Under the pieces are notes generated by a model. That model made no database searches, was not told where the DNA came from, and was given only the letters and a program-made list of their open reading frames with translations. 64,000 nucleotides of DNA from Burkholderia sp. 8Y. Its GTDB lineage: Bacteria; Pseudomonadota; Gammaproteobacteria; Burkholderiales; Burkholderiaceae. Every line of letters begins with the position of its first letter. Position 1 is the stretch's first letter. The stretch lies in assembly GCF_902506145.1 (NCBI RefSeq), contig NZ_LR733519.1, positions 902,582 to 966,581 on the forward strand. Direction: 5' to 3'. Shown piece after piece: positions 19,276-28,632 of the stretch. A program made the translations under genes and the position numbers.

Positions 19276-20682
19276 TCATTCGGCTTGCGTGCGCGGCATT
19301 GCGTCACGCACTGAGACTTGATCGATGGCACTTAGCAAGTCTTCCGTGTGCACCATCAGCTCGCGTACCCGTCGCAGCGTCTGATATTGGTCGAGCACGC
19401 CGCGCCAGCGGGGCGATTTCAGCAAGTCATTCCATACAGGTTCGAGCGTTCGCGCATCGGCATGTTCCTGATCCTGCACCGTCGCGGCAAATTCAAGGCT
19501 GGCCTGCGCGGAGAGCAGTTGCATCCGGCTGCCAGCGCCGAGCAAACGCTGAGCGGCTTCGAGAGGCGCATCGCAGCAGTAAAGCACGGTGCTTTGCAAG
19601 CTGGCGTCGTCAGTGGCCAAGGCGCGTAGCGAAGAACCGCGCAAGCGCACGGCGCCCTGACCCGTTTCAAACACGTACGCGACGTTTTCTTCAGCCTGCG
19701 AAAGAAGCGCGATGCCTCGAAGAAGCCGCGAGAGATCGGTCGTTGCGGCATCGACAGAAGCCTTCGATTCGACAAGCAGACAGACGTCCCATGACGGCGC
19801 ATCATCATCGCAGTCTGACTGTCCGAGCAACACGGCATCCCACTCGCTCTTGGCGCGCTCGGCGCTTCCCGGAATAGACGCGGGAACGTGCATCGCGGTC
19901 ACGACGCGATACCTTCGACCGTTAGCTTCGTCCTGATTGAGACGGTCCGCCATGACTTGCAACGCGTGCGCCGCCCGCGCTTCAGCCGCAGTGCCGCGCT
20001 TTTGCGAGGCGTTCCCTTGCGCAGCGGCTTGCGCGCTGCCGGAACGCGGACCATGCCGATCCCATAACGCCACATACTCGCGCACTCGCTCATCGTCGAG
20101 CAGGGCTTCGATACGCTGCAACCGCATCAACGAAGGACTCTCGAGCAGTAGCGTGAGACCTTGCATGAGCGGCGGTTCGCCCGAAATTTCGGGAATGGAA
20201 AGCAGACTTTGCGCGGTATCGGCGAGGCCGGAACAGTATGGCGATGACGCGCAAGCATGCAATAGCGCGAACGCTTCGCGCTGCCGGTCAGATGCGCTTC
20301 GCTGCTTGCCGGGGTGCGCCATTGCGTTGACGCTGGTGCGAAGGGATCGACGATCCTGATTCGCGTGCGCTGACAGCGACACGTATTCGCGCACCGCTGC
20401 CGCGCGGTGCCTGATCAACATCGCCTTGAAGACAGAATCGCCTGAATCGCTGCTTATGGCTTCAGCGATCAAGCGTGCGAGCCCTTCGACAAACGCATGC
20501 CTCATCGAAGCCGTCGGTGTTTCACCGCGAGTTATTGCGCAGCGCGCCTGCTCGATGACGATTGCGAGCGCGACGGCGGGATGCGCGTTGCGGGAATCAT
20601 CGGATGCCGCAGGAAGCGCGGGCAAGCGATAGCGCCGCGCAACGACGCGGAGCGTCTCTTGAAGCAAGAAGGGAACAGGCAT
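19276..20682 (-). CDS. Hypothetical protein with a PD-(D/E)XK-like C-terminal half
   Basis: A 468-residue cytoplasmic protein. Residues 1-225 are helical without a known domain. Residues about 230-340 hold KRGTAAEARAAHAL, then a K-S-E-W-D-A-V-L-L strand and, some 20 residues on, WDVCLLVESKAS. The Asp in the first strand followed by E-S-K in the next is the arrangement of PD-(D/E)XK nucleases and Holliday-junction-resolvase-like folds. I infer a nuclease fold; activity is unproven. It stands alone between the cytochrome gene and the xylose operon. I do not recognise a named family, and annotations of similar proteins as DAHP synthase would be unsupported by this sequence. Confidence 0.7.
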   Translation of the reverse strand: MPVPFLLQETLRVVARRYRLPALPAASDDSRNAHPAVALAIVIEQARCAITRGETPTASMRHAFVEGLARLIAEAISSDSGDSVFKAMLIRHRAAAVREYVSLSAHANQDRRSLRTSVNAMAHPGKQRSASDRQREAFALLHACASSPYCSGLADTAQSLLSIPEISGEPPLMQGLTLLLESPSLMRLQRIEALLDDERVREYVALWDRHGPRSGSAQAAAQGNASQKRGTAAEARAAHALQVMADRLNQDEANGRRYRVVTAMHVPASIPGSAERAKSEWDAVLLGQSDCDDDAPSWDVCLLVESKASVDAATTDLSRLLRGIALLSQAEENVAYVFETGQGAVRLRGSSLRALATDDASLQSTVLYCCDAPLEAAQRLLGAGSRMQLLSAQASLEFAATVQDQEHADARTLEPVWNDLLKSPRWRGVLDQYQTLRRVRELMVHTEDLLSAIDQVSVRDAMPRTQAE

Positions 20683-20735
20683 AAGAGTACGAGGGATGAC
20701 GCGTAGCCTCGTACTTTACCCCGTGATGCCGATCG

Positions 20736-21938
20736 TTACCGACGCGCCGTGCCCGACACCACGTCGATCCACACCGCGAGCACGAGGATCGCGCCTTTGA
20801 CGATCATCTGCCAGTAAGAGTCGACGTCCAGCATCGACATGCCGTTGTCGAGGCTCGCCATGACGAGCGCGCCGATGATCGCGCCATATACCGTGCCCGA
20901 ACCGCCACGCATCGACGTTCCACCGATAAAGCACGCTGCGATGGCGTCCAGTTCGCCCATCGATCCCGCCGACGGCGAGCCCGCAGCGAGACGCGCGGTA
21001 TTGACGAGGCCGCCGAATGCGCACATCAAGCCCATCAGCGCGAAGATGGCGAGCTTCACGCGATCGGTGTTGATGCCGGACAGACGCGTCGCTTCCAGAT
21101 TGGAGCCTACCGCATAGATGCGCCGTCCGAACACGGTCTGCGTCGCGATGTAAGTGAACACGCCAAGCAGCGCGAGCAACACCAGCACCGGAACCGGAAT
21201 GCCGCCATAACGGTTGAGCGTCGCGACGAAGGCGAAAAGAATGACGCCCGCCGCGACGATCTTCACGCCGTCCTGCCATGGCGCGACGACCGGCAAGCCA
21301 TAACGCTGACGGCTGCGTCGCTGGCGCAGCGTCAGGATGGCAAGCAGCGCAAAGAGCGCGATGGCAAGCGTATCGCCTGCAATTCGCGGCAAATAGCCTT
21401 GCCCGATGAACACGAGCGAATCCGACACTGGCGCAATGGTAGAACCGCCGGTTATACCCAGCAGAACGCCACGATACGCGAGCATGCCGCCGAGCCCGAC
21501 GATGAACGAGGGCACTCTTCGATACGTGGACCACCAGCCATTGAAAAGGCCGATCGCAACTCCGAGCACCATGACCACCGGCAACGTCACTGCGATCGGC
21601 CAGTGATACGTGACATCGAGAATGGCCGCCACGCCGCCGAGGAGCCCTAACAGCGAGCCGACCGACAAGTCGATCTCGCCGGAAATGATGACGAACACCA
21701 TGCCGCATGCAAGCATGCCGGTAATCGACATCTGGCGCAAAAGATTGGAGAGATTGCGCGGCGTAACGAACGCGCCATCCGTCAGCAGCGAAAAGAACAG
21801 CCAGATGACGGCCACCGCGAGCAGCAGCGCAAGCAGCTTATAACGTGTGAAAAGCTGCTTCATGCGCTGGCTGGCGGACTGCGGCGCGCCCTTCTCGTCT
21901 TTGCTTTGCTTGGGCGTGGAAGTGAGATCGGGAGTCAT
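20736..21938 (-). CDS. xylH: Xylose ABC transporter permease XylH
   Basis: A 400-residue inner-membrane permease of the BPD_transp_2 (ribose/xylose) class with about ten hydrophobic helices and the conserved [16 protein letters not shown] and G-E-I-D-L-S-V-G-S segments. The cytoplasmic stretch [20 protein letters not shown] is the typical ATPase-contact loop of this family. Length agrees with E. coli XylH (393). The ATG overlaps the stop of the ATPase gene by four bases, and it is the last gene of the xylF-xylG-xylH unit. It imports D-xylose with the neighbouring components; assignment to xylose over ribose rests on the XylF/XylG similarity and on xylA upstream. Confidence 0.92.
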   Translation of the reverse strand: MTPDLTSTPKQSKDEKGAPQSASQRMKQLFTRYKLLALLLAVAVIWLFFSLLTDGAFVTPRNLSNLLRQMSITGMLACGMVFVIISGEIDLSVGSLLGLLGGVAAILDVTYHWPIAVTLPVVMVLGVAIGLFNGWWSTYRRVPSFIVGLGGMLAYRGVLLGITGGSTIAPVSDSLVFIGQGYLPRIAGDTLAIALFALLAILTLRQRRSRQRYGLPVVAPWQDGVKIVAAGVILFAFVATLNRYGGIPVPVLVLLALLGVFTYIATQTVFGRRIYAVGSNLEATRLSGINTDRVKLAIFALMGLMCAFGGLVNTARLAAGSPSAGSMGELDAIAACFIGGTSMRGGSGTVYGAIIGALVMASLDNGMSMLDVDSYWQMIVKGAILVLAVWIDVVSGTARR

Positions 21939-23506
21939 GCGAGGCTCGCTGAAACGATTGAGTCAGTGTCTTGCCGCGTAGCAATCGCGGCGGAGAGAAT
22001 GTCTTCCTGCGTGAGGCCGTCGTTGATGAAGTCACCTCGCAATTCGCCTTCTCCGATGACCAGCACACGGTCCGCCACGCCGAGCACTTCCGGCAATTCC
22101 GACGACACCATGACGATGGATACACCGCGCCGCGCAAGCTCGAACATGAGCTTGTAGATTTCGTACTTCGCGCCGACATCGACGCCACGCGTCGGTTCAT
22201 CGAGAATCAGCACTTCCGGATTGGTCAGCAGCATGCGCGTGAGTACCGCCTTCTGCTGATTTCCCCCGGACAGGCTCGCGATGGACAGCATCGGATGCGC
22301 CGCGCGCACGGAGAGCCGCTTCATCTCGGTGTGAATCGTATCGAGTTCCGCTGCCGTATCGATGCGTCCGCCCTTAGCGAAACGCCGCAGCACCGCAAGC
22401 GTGATGTTATGGCCGACGCCGAGCTGAGGAACGATGCCGTGACGCTTGCGATCTTCGGGCACCATCGCGATGCCGGCCGCAATCGCGTCCGCCGGTGTGC
22501 GAATGGCAATGGGCGTGCCTTTCATGATGACCTGCGCGGAACACTCGCCTGCATACGCGCCGAAGATAGCCTGCATGAGTTCTGTGCGCCCCGCCCCGAC
22601 AAGCCCCGCAACGCCGAGGATTTCGCCTTTTCTTAGCGCGAAGGACACATCGTCGACGCGCTTGCGATTCGGATTGGTGATATCGAAACAGGTGACGTTG
22701 CGCGCTTCGAAGACCACCTCGCCGATCTCATGCCGGTCCTCTTTGGCAGGACGCGGGAAGAGATTCGTGATCTCTCGACCGACCATCATCGCGATCACGC
22801 GGTCCGTGCTCAGGCCGCGCATCGATTGAGTCGCGACGTGCCTGCCGTCGCGAATGACCGTGACCGTATCGCATACGGCTTCGACTTCATCCAGCTTGTG
22901 CGAGATATACACGCACGCCACGCCGCGCCGCTTCAGGTCCCGCACGATATCCAGCAGAATCTGCGTCTCGGCCGCGGTCAGCGATGAAGAAGGCTCGTCG
23001 AGAATCAGGAGCCGCGCCTTTTTATTGAGCGCCTTGGCTATTTCGATCAGTTGCTGATGACCGCCGCCGTAATTCATCACCGGCTGCGCGACATTGATCC
23101 CTTGTATGTTGAGCTCGCCGAGCAATTCGCTTGCGCGCTGATACATCGCCGGATAATTCATGCGCCCACCAGGGAGCGTGATCTCGTTGCCAAGGAAGAT
23201 GTTCTCGGCCACGGACAATTGCGGCACGAGCATGAGTTCCTGATGGATGATGATGATGCCCGCGCGCTCGGTGTCGCGAATGCTGGCCGCCTGAAGCGGC
23301 TTTCCGTCCCAGCGTATTTCGCCTTGCCACGTGCCATACGGGAAGACGCCCGACAGCACCTTCATGAGCGTCGACTTGCCTGCGCCGTTTTCGCCGCAGA
23401 GCCCCACGCATTCGCCCTGATTCACGACAAGATCGATGCCGTCGAGCGCCTTGACGCCGCCAAAGGACTTGGCGATGCCACGCATCTCCAATAGCGCCTG
23501 TGCCAT
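21935..23506 (-). CDS. xylG: Xylose ABC transporter ATP-binding protein XylG
   Basis: A 523-residue double ATPase of the sugar-import class. The first cassette has Walker [10 protein letters not shown] at 38-46 and an atypical signature ([16 protein letters not shown]), with Walker [12 protein letters not shown]; the second has a degenerate Walker A (GLVGAGRTE) and a canonical [14 protein letters not shown] with [12 protein letters not shown]. This asymmetric pair is normal for RbsA/XylG proteins. The start at 23506, with AGGACA upstream, gives the standard N-terminus ([13 protein letters not shown]). It lies 62 bases downstream of xylF, across a stem-loop, and overlaps xylH by four bases. 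It powers xylose uptake. Confidence 0.93.
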   Translation of the reverse strand: MAQALLEMRGIAKSFGGVKALDGIDLVVNQGECVGLCGENGAGKSTLMKVLSGVFPYGTWQGEIRWDGKPLQAASIRDTERAGIIIIHQELMLVPQLSVAENIFLGNEITLPGGRMNYPAMYQRASELLGELNIQGINVAQPVMNYGGGHQQLIEIAKALNKKARLLILDEPSSSLTAAETQILLDIVRDLKRRGVACVYISHKLDEVEAVCDTVTVIRDGRHVATQSMRGLSTDRVIAMMVGREITNLFPRPAKEDRHEIGEVVFEARNVTCFDITNPNRKRVDDVSFALRKGEILGVAGLVGAGRTELMQAIFGAYAGECSAQVIMKGTPIAIRTPADAIAAGIAMVPEDRKRHGIVPQLGVGHNITLAVLRRFAKGGRIDTAAELDTIHTEMKRLSVRAAHPMLSIASLSGGNQQKAVLTRMLLTNPEVLILDEPTRGVDVGAKYEIYKLMFELARRGVSIVMVSSELPEVLGVADRVLVIGEGELRGDFINDGLTQEDILSAAIATRQDTDSIVSASLA

Positions 23507-23534
23507 GCTTATTGTCCTGACTGTGCTGAACGAA

Positions 23535-23561
23535 GCGGACATCGCCCATGGCGATGTCCGC
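23535..23561 (-). promoter_or_regulatory. Intercistronic stem-loop between xylF and xylG
   Basis: A perfect 12-base inverted repeat (GCGGACATCGCC at 23535-23546, three-base loop, GGCGATGTCCGC at 23550-23561) just after the xylF stop. There is only a weak TTCGTT downstream on the - strand. Such loops after binding-protein genes often protect the 5' mRNA or cause partial termination, giving more binding protein than membrane parts. Confidence 0.65.
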
Positions 23562-23568
23562 AGGACTT

Positions 23569-24597
23569 TTAGTTGCCGGCCAGTTGCGCTTGCGAATAGA
23601 AGCCGTCCTTGATGACGACATCCACGTTGGACTTGGTAAGCAGCGTCGGCTGCAGTAATACCGTATCCACCTGCTTCTTGCCGTTGTCATACTTCGCGTT
23701 GAACGCGGGCTTGTCGCCCTTGGCGAGATCGACGGCGAGCTTGGCGGCATCGCCCGCTATGAGCTTGAGAGGCTTGTAGACCGTCATGGTCTGCGTGCCC
23801 GCCACGAGGCGCTTGACCGCGGCAAGGTCCGCGTCCTGCCCCGATACCGGCACCTTGCCCGCGAGCTTTTGCGCGGACAGGGCCTGAATCGCGCCACCCG
23901 CCGTGCCATCGTTGGATGCGACGATGGCATCGATCTTGTTGTTGTTCGCGGTCAACGCATCCTCGGTGATGCGCAGCGCGGTGGAGGCGCTCCATTCCGG
24001 CACCCACTGCTGACCGACGATCTTGACGTCGCCGCGATCGATGGCGGGCTTCAGCACTTTCATCTGCCCTTCTCTGAGCATCTTGGCGTTGTTGTCGGTA
24101 GGCGCCCCGCCAAGGAGAAAGTAATTGCCCTTGGGCTGTGCGTTATACACGCCCTGCGCCTGCAATTCACCGACCTTTTCGTTGTCGAATGAGATGTAGG
24201 CATCGACGTCGGCATCGAGGATCAGGCGGTCATACGACACGATCTTAATGCCCGCTTTATGCGCCTCGGCCACCACGTTGCCAAGGGTCTTCGAATTGAA
24301 CGGCACGATCACGATGACATCGACGCCGCGCGAAATGAGGTTCTCGATCTGCGAGATCTGGCGCGCTTCGCTTGCGTCGGCGGACTGCACGGACACTTTC
24401 GCGCCGAGCTTCGTTGCAGCCGCGACGAAATAGTCGCGATCGCGCGACCAGCGTTCAACACGCAGGTCGTCGATGCAAAAGCCAATCTCGGGCTTGTCCT
24501 TGCTTGCATGCGCAAGCGGCGCGACCATCGAAAAGCCTGCACACATGGCGGCGCAGACGAGCGAACTCAATACGGAACGGCGAATGGCTGATTTCAT
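23569..24597 (-). CDS. xylF: D-xylose-binding periplasmic protein XylF
   Basis: A 342-residue type I periplasmic binding protein (Peripla_BP_4). The signal peptide covers about 1-31 (ending AHA-SKD). The mature protein starts with [14 protein letters not shown], very close to the E. coli XylF beginning, and shows the sugar-contacting regions [23 protein letters not shown] and [15 protein letters not shown] (positions about 120-142 and 228-242). It delivers xylose to XylGH. It is the first transporter gene, 185 bases downstream of xylA on the same strand, so it may be read from the xylA promoter or its own. Strong family match. Confidence 0.95.
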   Translation of the reverse strand: MKSAIRRSVLSSLVCAAMCAGFSMVAPLAHASKDKPEIGFCIDDLRVERWSRDRDYFVAAATKLGAKVSVQSADASEARQISQIENLISRGVDVIVIVPFNSKTLGNVVAEAHKAGIKIVSYDRLILDADVDAYISFDNEKVGELQAQGVYNAQPKGNYFLLGGAPTDNNAKMLREGQMKVLKPAIDRGDVKIVGQQWVPEWSASTALRITEDALTANNNKIDAIVASNDGTAGGAIQALSAQKLAGKVPVSGQDADLAAVKRLVAGTQTMTVYKPLKLIAGDAAKLAVDLAKGDKPAFNAKYDNGKKQVDTVLLQPTLLTKSNVDVVIKDGFYSQAQLAGN

Positions 24598-24782
24598 GTC
24601 TCACTCCTGTTATGGATGACGGCCGGCGCGGTCGTGCGAGAGAACGCGCGGCGTTTCATTCAGTGCGCCGCGAATCCATGTTCGCAAGCGTCGCTATGAT
24701 TGTTTGGTTCGAAGAGTGGGCGTTATCCGCTCACACCGCAATTGTGAAATCGACCGCCTGCGCTAACGTTTTTTAGCGCCGT

Positions 24783-26099
24783 TCAACCGTAGATCGCGCG
24801 GTTGACGATGTTCTCCAATCGCTCCTGCTGGCCGCTCACATGCCGCGGATCGATTTCGCGCGAGAGCGCATCGGTCGCTAGCGTGTCGAGCGAATAACCG
24901 CCCGCAAGTACCTTTTGCCCGAATTCCGCATTCCAGCCGGCATAGCGGGCCGCTTTCAGCTCCGCGAGTTGATCCTTCTCGACAAGCGTGGCCGCGCGTT
25001 CGAGCGCCACGGCAATCATGTCGATGGCGCCGATGTGGCCATGCAAGAGGTCTTCGGCATCGATGCTTTGTCGTCGCACCTTGGAGTCGAAATTCATGCC
25101 GCCGGTTGTAAAGCCGCCGTTGCGCAGAATTTCGTAGAGCGCGAGCGTGAGTTCTTCGACGCTGTTGGGAAACTGATCGGTATCCCAGCCATTTTGCGGA
25201 TCGCCCCGATTCGCGTCGATGCTGCCGAAGATGCCGAGCGCGAACGCGGTTGCGATCTCATGGTGGAACGAATGCCCCGCAAGCGTTGCATGATTCGCTT
25301 CGATGTTGACGCGAAACTCGTCTTGCAGGCCGAATTGCATGAGAAAGCCGTGCACCGTTGCGACGTCGTAGTCGTATTGATGTTTGGTCGGCTCTTGCGG
25401 CTTCGGCTCGATGAGCAGTGCGCCCTTAAAGCCGATCTTGTGCTTGTGCTCCGCAACCATCGCGAGAAGGCGCGCAAGCTGCTGGCGCTCGTGCTTGAGG
25501 TCCGTGTTCAGAAGCGTCTCGTAGCCCTCGCGTCCGCCCCAAAGCACGTAGTTTTCGCCGCCGAGATCGAGCGTGGCTTGCAGCGCCTCGCGCACCTGCG
25601 TGGCGGCGAAGGCGAATACGTCCGGATTGGGATTCGTGGCGGCGCCCGCTGCATAGCGCGGATTGGAGAATAGATTGGCCGTGCCCCAAAGCAGCTTGAC
25701 GCCGCTTGCTTCCTGCTTGCGCGCCAGATAGTCGCGCATGCGCTTGAAGTTGTCGACGTATTCGCGAATGCTTGCGCCCTCCGGCGCGACGTCGGTATCG
25801 TGGAACGTGTAGAACGGCGTGCTCAGCCTGGCAAAGAATTCGAAGGCGGCATCGGCCTTCATGTGCGCCATCTCCATCGCGTCGTCCTGCTTGTGCCACG
25901 GGCGATCGAACGTACTCGCGCCGAACACATCCACTCCCGGCCACACGAACGAATGCCAGTAACACACGGCAAGCCGCAGATGATCGGCCATACGCTTGCC
26001 GAGGACCATCTTGTCGGCATCGTAGTGGCGAAAGGCGAACGGATTGTCAGAGCCGGGGCCTTCGAAACGGGCGGCTGGAAGATGTTCGAGCAAAGGCAT
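24783..26099 (-). CDS. xylA: Xylose isomerase
   Basis: A 438-residue enzyme converting D-xylose to D-xylulose. The family start (residues 12-65, with [14 protein letters not shown] and [12 protein letters not shown]) and the catalytic [12 protein letters not shown] (H100, D103) are present; metal-binding acidic residues occur in [15 protein letters not shown] and in the INANRGD-like [21 protein letters not shown] block. It belongs to class II isomerases (about 440 residues). The start at 26099 is backed by AGGAGA; an upstream extension of 49 codons has no such site. It is divergent from xylR with 222 bases between. The next enzyme, xylulokinase, is not in the window. Confidence 0.96.
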   Translation of the reverse strand: MPLLEHLPAARFEGPGSDNPFAFRHYDADKMVLGKRMADHLRLAVCYWHSFVWPGVDVFGASTFDRPWHKQDDAMEMAHMKADAAFEFFARLSTPFYTFHDTDVAPEGASIREYVDNFKRMRDYLARKQEASGVKLLWGTANLFSNPRYAAGAATNPNPDVFAFAATQVREALQATLDLGGENYVLWGGREGYETLLNTDLKHERQQLARLLAMVAEHKHKIGFKGALLIEPKPQEPTKHQYDYDVATVHGFLMQFGLQDEFRVNIEANHATLAGHSFHHEIATAFALGIFGSIDANRGDPQNGWDTDQFPNSVEELTLALYEILRNGGFTTGGMNFDSKVRRQSIDAEDLLHGHIGAIDMIAVALERAATLVEKDQLAELKAARYAGWNAEFGQKVLAGGYSLDTLATDALSREIDPRHVSGQQERLENIVNRAIYG

Positions 26100-26321
26100 G
26101 ATGTCTCCTGGTCTTGAATGCGCGGAGTCTAGGCGCGCTATACAGTGACGCCATGCTGCCAGCCGTGCGCCCGGTGCTTCAATTGCGAAATTCGCCAGTG
26201 CCGCTATCGATTCTTGGCAAAGGCCGAAGTTGTGCGGCGCATGCAATTAGAATGAAGCGGCTGCATAGCTTGCAGCCAGGCGTCACATATGGAAAACCCT
26301 TAAGTCCGCTAAGAGATTTTC

Positions 26322-27509
26322 ATGAACCGTCCGCATCGCATCGCGCTGCTCTTCAACGCGAACAAGGTCTACGACCGAGAAATCATCACGGGTATCGGTC
26401 AATACCTGTTGTCCACGCGCGTGGCGTGGGACTTGTTTCTGGAGGAGGACTTCAGGGCGCGGCTGACGGGCATCGAACGTTTCGATGGCGATGGCATCAT
26501 CGCGGATTTCGATGACCCTGCCGTATGCGATGCGCTTGCCGATTGCCCGCTTCCGGTCGTCGCCGTGGGCGGGTCGTATCACGACGCGGCTTGCTATCCT
26601 GCATCCCTGCCGTACATCGCAACCGACAACGCCAAGCTCGTTTCACTGGCCTATACGCACCTGATCAGCGCGGGGCTGCAACGCTTTGCGTTGTACAGCC
26701 TGCCCGAATCCACTGAAAATCGCTGGGCTCAGGAGCGCGAACGCGCGTTCCAAACACTGGTGAAGACGGACGGGCTGGACGCGGAGATACATCGCGGCTT
26801 GCCGACGAGTGCGCCGGTTTGGAGTCAGGCGAGCGCCGATCTCACTTCGTGGCTGCAAAGCCTTGAAAAGCCGGTCGGCATTATCGCCGTCACGGATGCG
26901 CGTGCGCGGCATCTGCTGCAAGCGTGCCTCATCTCGGGGATTGCGGTGCCCGAACAAGTCGCGATCATCGGTATCGACAATGACCCGCTGACACGCTCGC
27001 TCACGCGCATCGAGCTTTCGTCGGTCATACAGGGGACGGAAGAAATGGGACGAACGGCTGCGCACCTGTTGCATCAGATGCTCGGCGGCGCCCGCTTTGC
27101 AGGACGACGCATCCTCGTGCCGCCTGTCGGTATCAAGGTGCTCGAATCGACGCGGCATCAACCCGTGGCGAGCCCTTATGTGATGCGCGCACGTCATTAC
27201 ATTCGTCAATATGGATGTCAGGGCATCAAGACAGAACAAGTGGCGGACTATGTCGGTGTATCGCGTTCGTCACTCGAAGATCACTTTCGGCGCGAGCTTG
27301 GCTGCACGGTGCATCAGGAAATCCTGAGCCATAAGCTACAGGTGGCGAAGCAATTGCTTGCCAAGCAAGATATCCCCAGCGCGGAAGTCGCGATACGCTG
27401 CGGCTTTACTTCGCTACAGTACATGTACGCTGTTTTCAGGCGCGAACTCGATTGCACGCCGCGCGAATATCAGGAACGGCTTCAGGCCGCATCTTCGCAA
27501 ACAGCCTGA
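26322..27509 (+). CDS. xylR: XylR, AraC-type activator of xylose genes
   Basis: A 395-residue regulator with a LacI/periplasmic-binding-like N-terminal sensor (about 5-275, with VAVGGSYHDAA and IIGIDNDPLTRSLTRIELSS) and an AraC-family double helix-turn-helix C-terminus (about 285-388, with EQVADYVGVSRSSLEDHF and A-I-R-C-G-F-T-S-L-Q-Y). This domain order and length match E. coli XylR. It is divergent from xylA, so the 222-base intergenic region should hold its operators; I could not pick them out reliably. It would activate xylA and xylFGH when xylose binds. galM follows 22 bases downstream on the same strand. Confidence 0.94.
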   Translation: MNRPHRIALLFNANKVYDREIITGIGQYLLSTRVAWDLFLEEDFRARLTGIERFDGDGIIADFDDPAVCDALADCPLPVVAVGGSYHDAACYPASLPYIATDNAKLVSLAYTHLISAGLQRFALYSLPESTENRWAQERERAFQTLVKTDGLDAEIHRGLPTSAPVWSQASADLTSWLQSLEKPVGIIAVTDARARHLLQACLISGIAVPEQVAIIGIDNDPLTRSLTRIELSSVIQGTEEMGRTAAHLLHQMLGGARFAGRRILVPPVGIKVLESTRHQPVASPYVMRARHYIRQYGCQGIKTEQVADYVGVSRSSLEDHFRRELGCTVHQEILSHKLQVAKQLLAKQDIPSAEVAIRCGFTSLQYMYAVFRRELDCTPREYQERLQAASSQTA

Positions 27510-27531
27510 CGCGAACGAAGGTTATCGACTC

Positions 27532-28626
27532 ATGAATATCGCCGACACCGAGGGCGCCGCCCAGACGCATACCGACCGAATCGCCTTCGAGCGGTGGGGC
27601 AGCTTGCCGGGCGGCGACAGCGTGCATCTTTATACGCTGCGCAACGCGCACGGCATGCGCGTCGCGATCAGCGATCTCGGCGCGACGCTGGTGTCCTGGC
27701 ATACAGCGGATCGCGCGGGCCGCATAGCGGATGTTCTGCTCGGCCACGACACACCCGAAGCGTATTTCAAGGGCCGCGCTTATATGGGCGGCATCATCGG
27801 GCGATGGGCCAATCGCATTCGCGATGCGCGCTTCGTGCTGGATGGTCTCGCCTACTCGCTCGATCGCAATGAAGGCCCGCATCATCTTCATGGCGGTGCA
27901 ACGGGTTTTCATCGCGCGGTATGGAGCGCGCGAGAAAGCGACGGCGCGTTGCTGTTCACGCATGAGTCGCCCGAAGGAGACGCAGGCTTTCCAGGCAAAG
28001 TCATGGCGACAGTGCGCTATTCGCTCGACGATGAGGGTGCGCTCACCATTCAATACGACGCTATTGCCGACGCGCCCACGCCGATCAACATGACGAATCA
28101 CGCGTACTTCAACTTGTCCGGCGATGGTTCGCCCGGCTCGTTCGACATACGCGGTCACGTGATCGCGATACACGCCGACACCTTCTTCGAAACAGACGAC
28201 GCCATGATTCCCGTGGCGCGCGCGAACGTGGCAGGCAATGCATTCGATTTCCGCGCGGGCGCGCCAATAGGCGCAAGGCTCGACTGGCCCGATGCCCGCC
28301 TTGCCCGCGCCGGCGGCTTCGATCATTGCTACGTCTTGCCTGACTCGGACGATGGCGTCATGCGCCAGGCCGCCGTGCTATACGATCCTGCAAGCGGAAG
28401 AGAACTCACCGTATCGACCGATGCGGCCGGATTGCAGTTCTATACGGGCAATCATCTCGAAGGCGTGCCCGGCCGCGAGGACAAGCCGTATCGCATTCAT
28501 GCGGGGCTTTGCCTCGAAGCAGGCGCGTTTCCCAATCAGATCAATATGCCGGAAGCGTCGCGCGTGGTGCTCAGGCCCGGCGAGCGTTATAGCCAGACCA
28601 CGCGCTATCGCATCGGCGTTCGATAG
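27532..28626 (+). CDS. galM: Aldose 1-epimerase (mutarotase)
   Basis: A 364-residue GalM-family protein that interconverts alpha and beta aldose anomers. Typical blocks: LGATLVSWHTADRAG near 45, YMGGIIGRWANRI near 84, GPHHLHGGATGFHRAVW with the substrate His, NMTNHAYFNLSGDG near 185 with the catalytic His, and the end LCLEAGAFPNQIN with the catalytic Glu. The start ATG 27532 follows the xylR stop by 22 bases and gives the usual N-terminus; the longer frame overlaps xylR in another phase. In this position it probably serves xylose, giving XylA the anomer it uses. Confidence 0.93.
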   Translation: MNIADTEGAAQTHTDRIAFERWGSLPGGDSVHLYTLRNAHGMRVAISDLGATLVSWHTADRAGRIADVLLGHDTPEAYFKGRAYMGGIIGRWANRIRDARFVLDGLAYSLDRNEGPHHLHGGATGFHRAVWSARESDGALLFTHESPEGDAGFPGKVMATVRYSLDDEGALTIQYDAIADAPTPINMTNHAYFNLSGDGSPGSFDIRGHVIAIHADTFFETDDAMIPVARANVAGNAFDFRAGAPIGARLDWPDARLARAGGFDHCYVLPDSDDGVMRQAAVLYDPASGRELTVSTDAAGLQFYTGNHLEGVPGREDKPYRIHAGLCLEAGAFPNQINMPEASRVVLRPGERYSQTTRYRIGVR

Positions 28627-28632
28627 ACTCGC

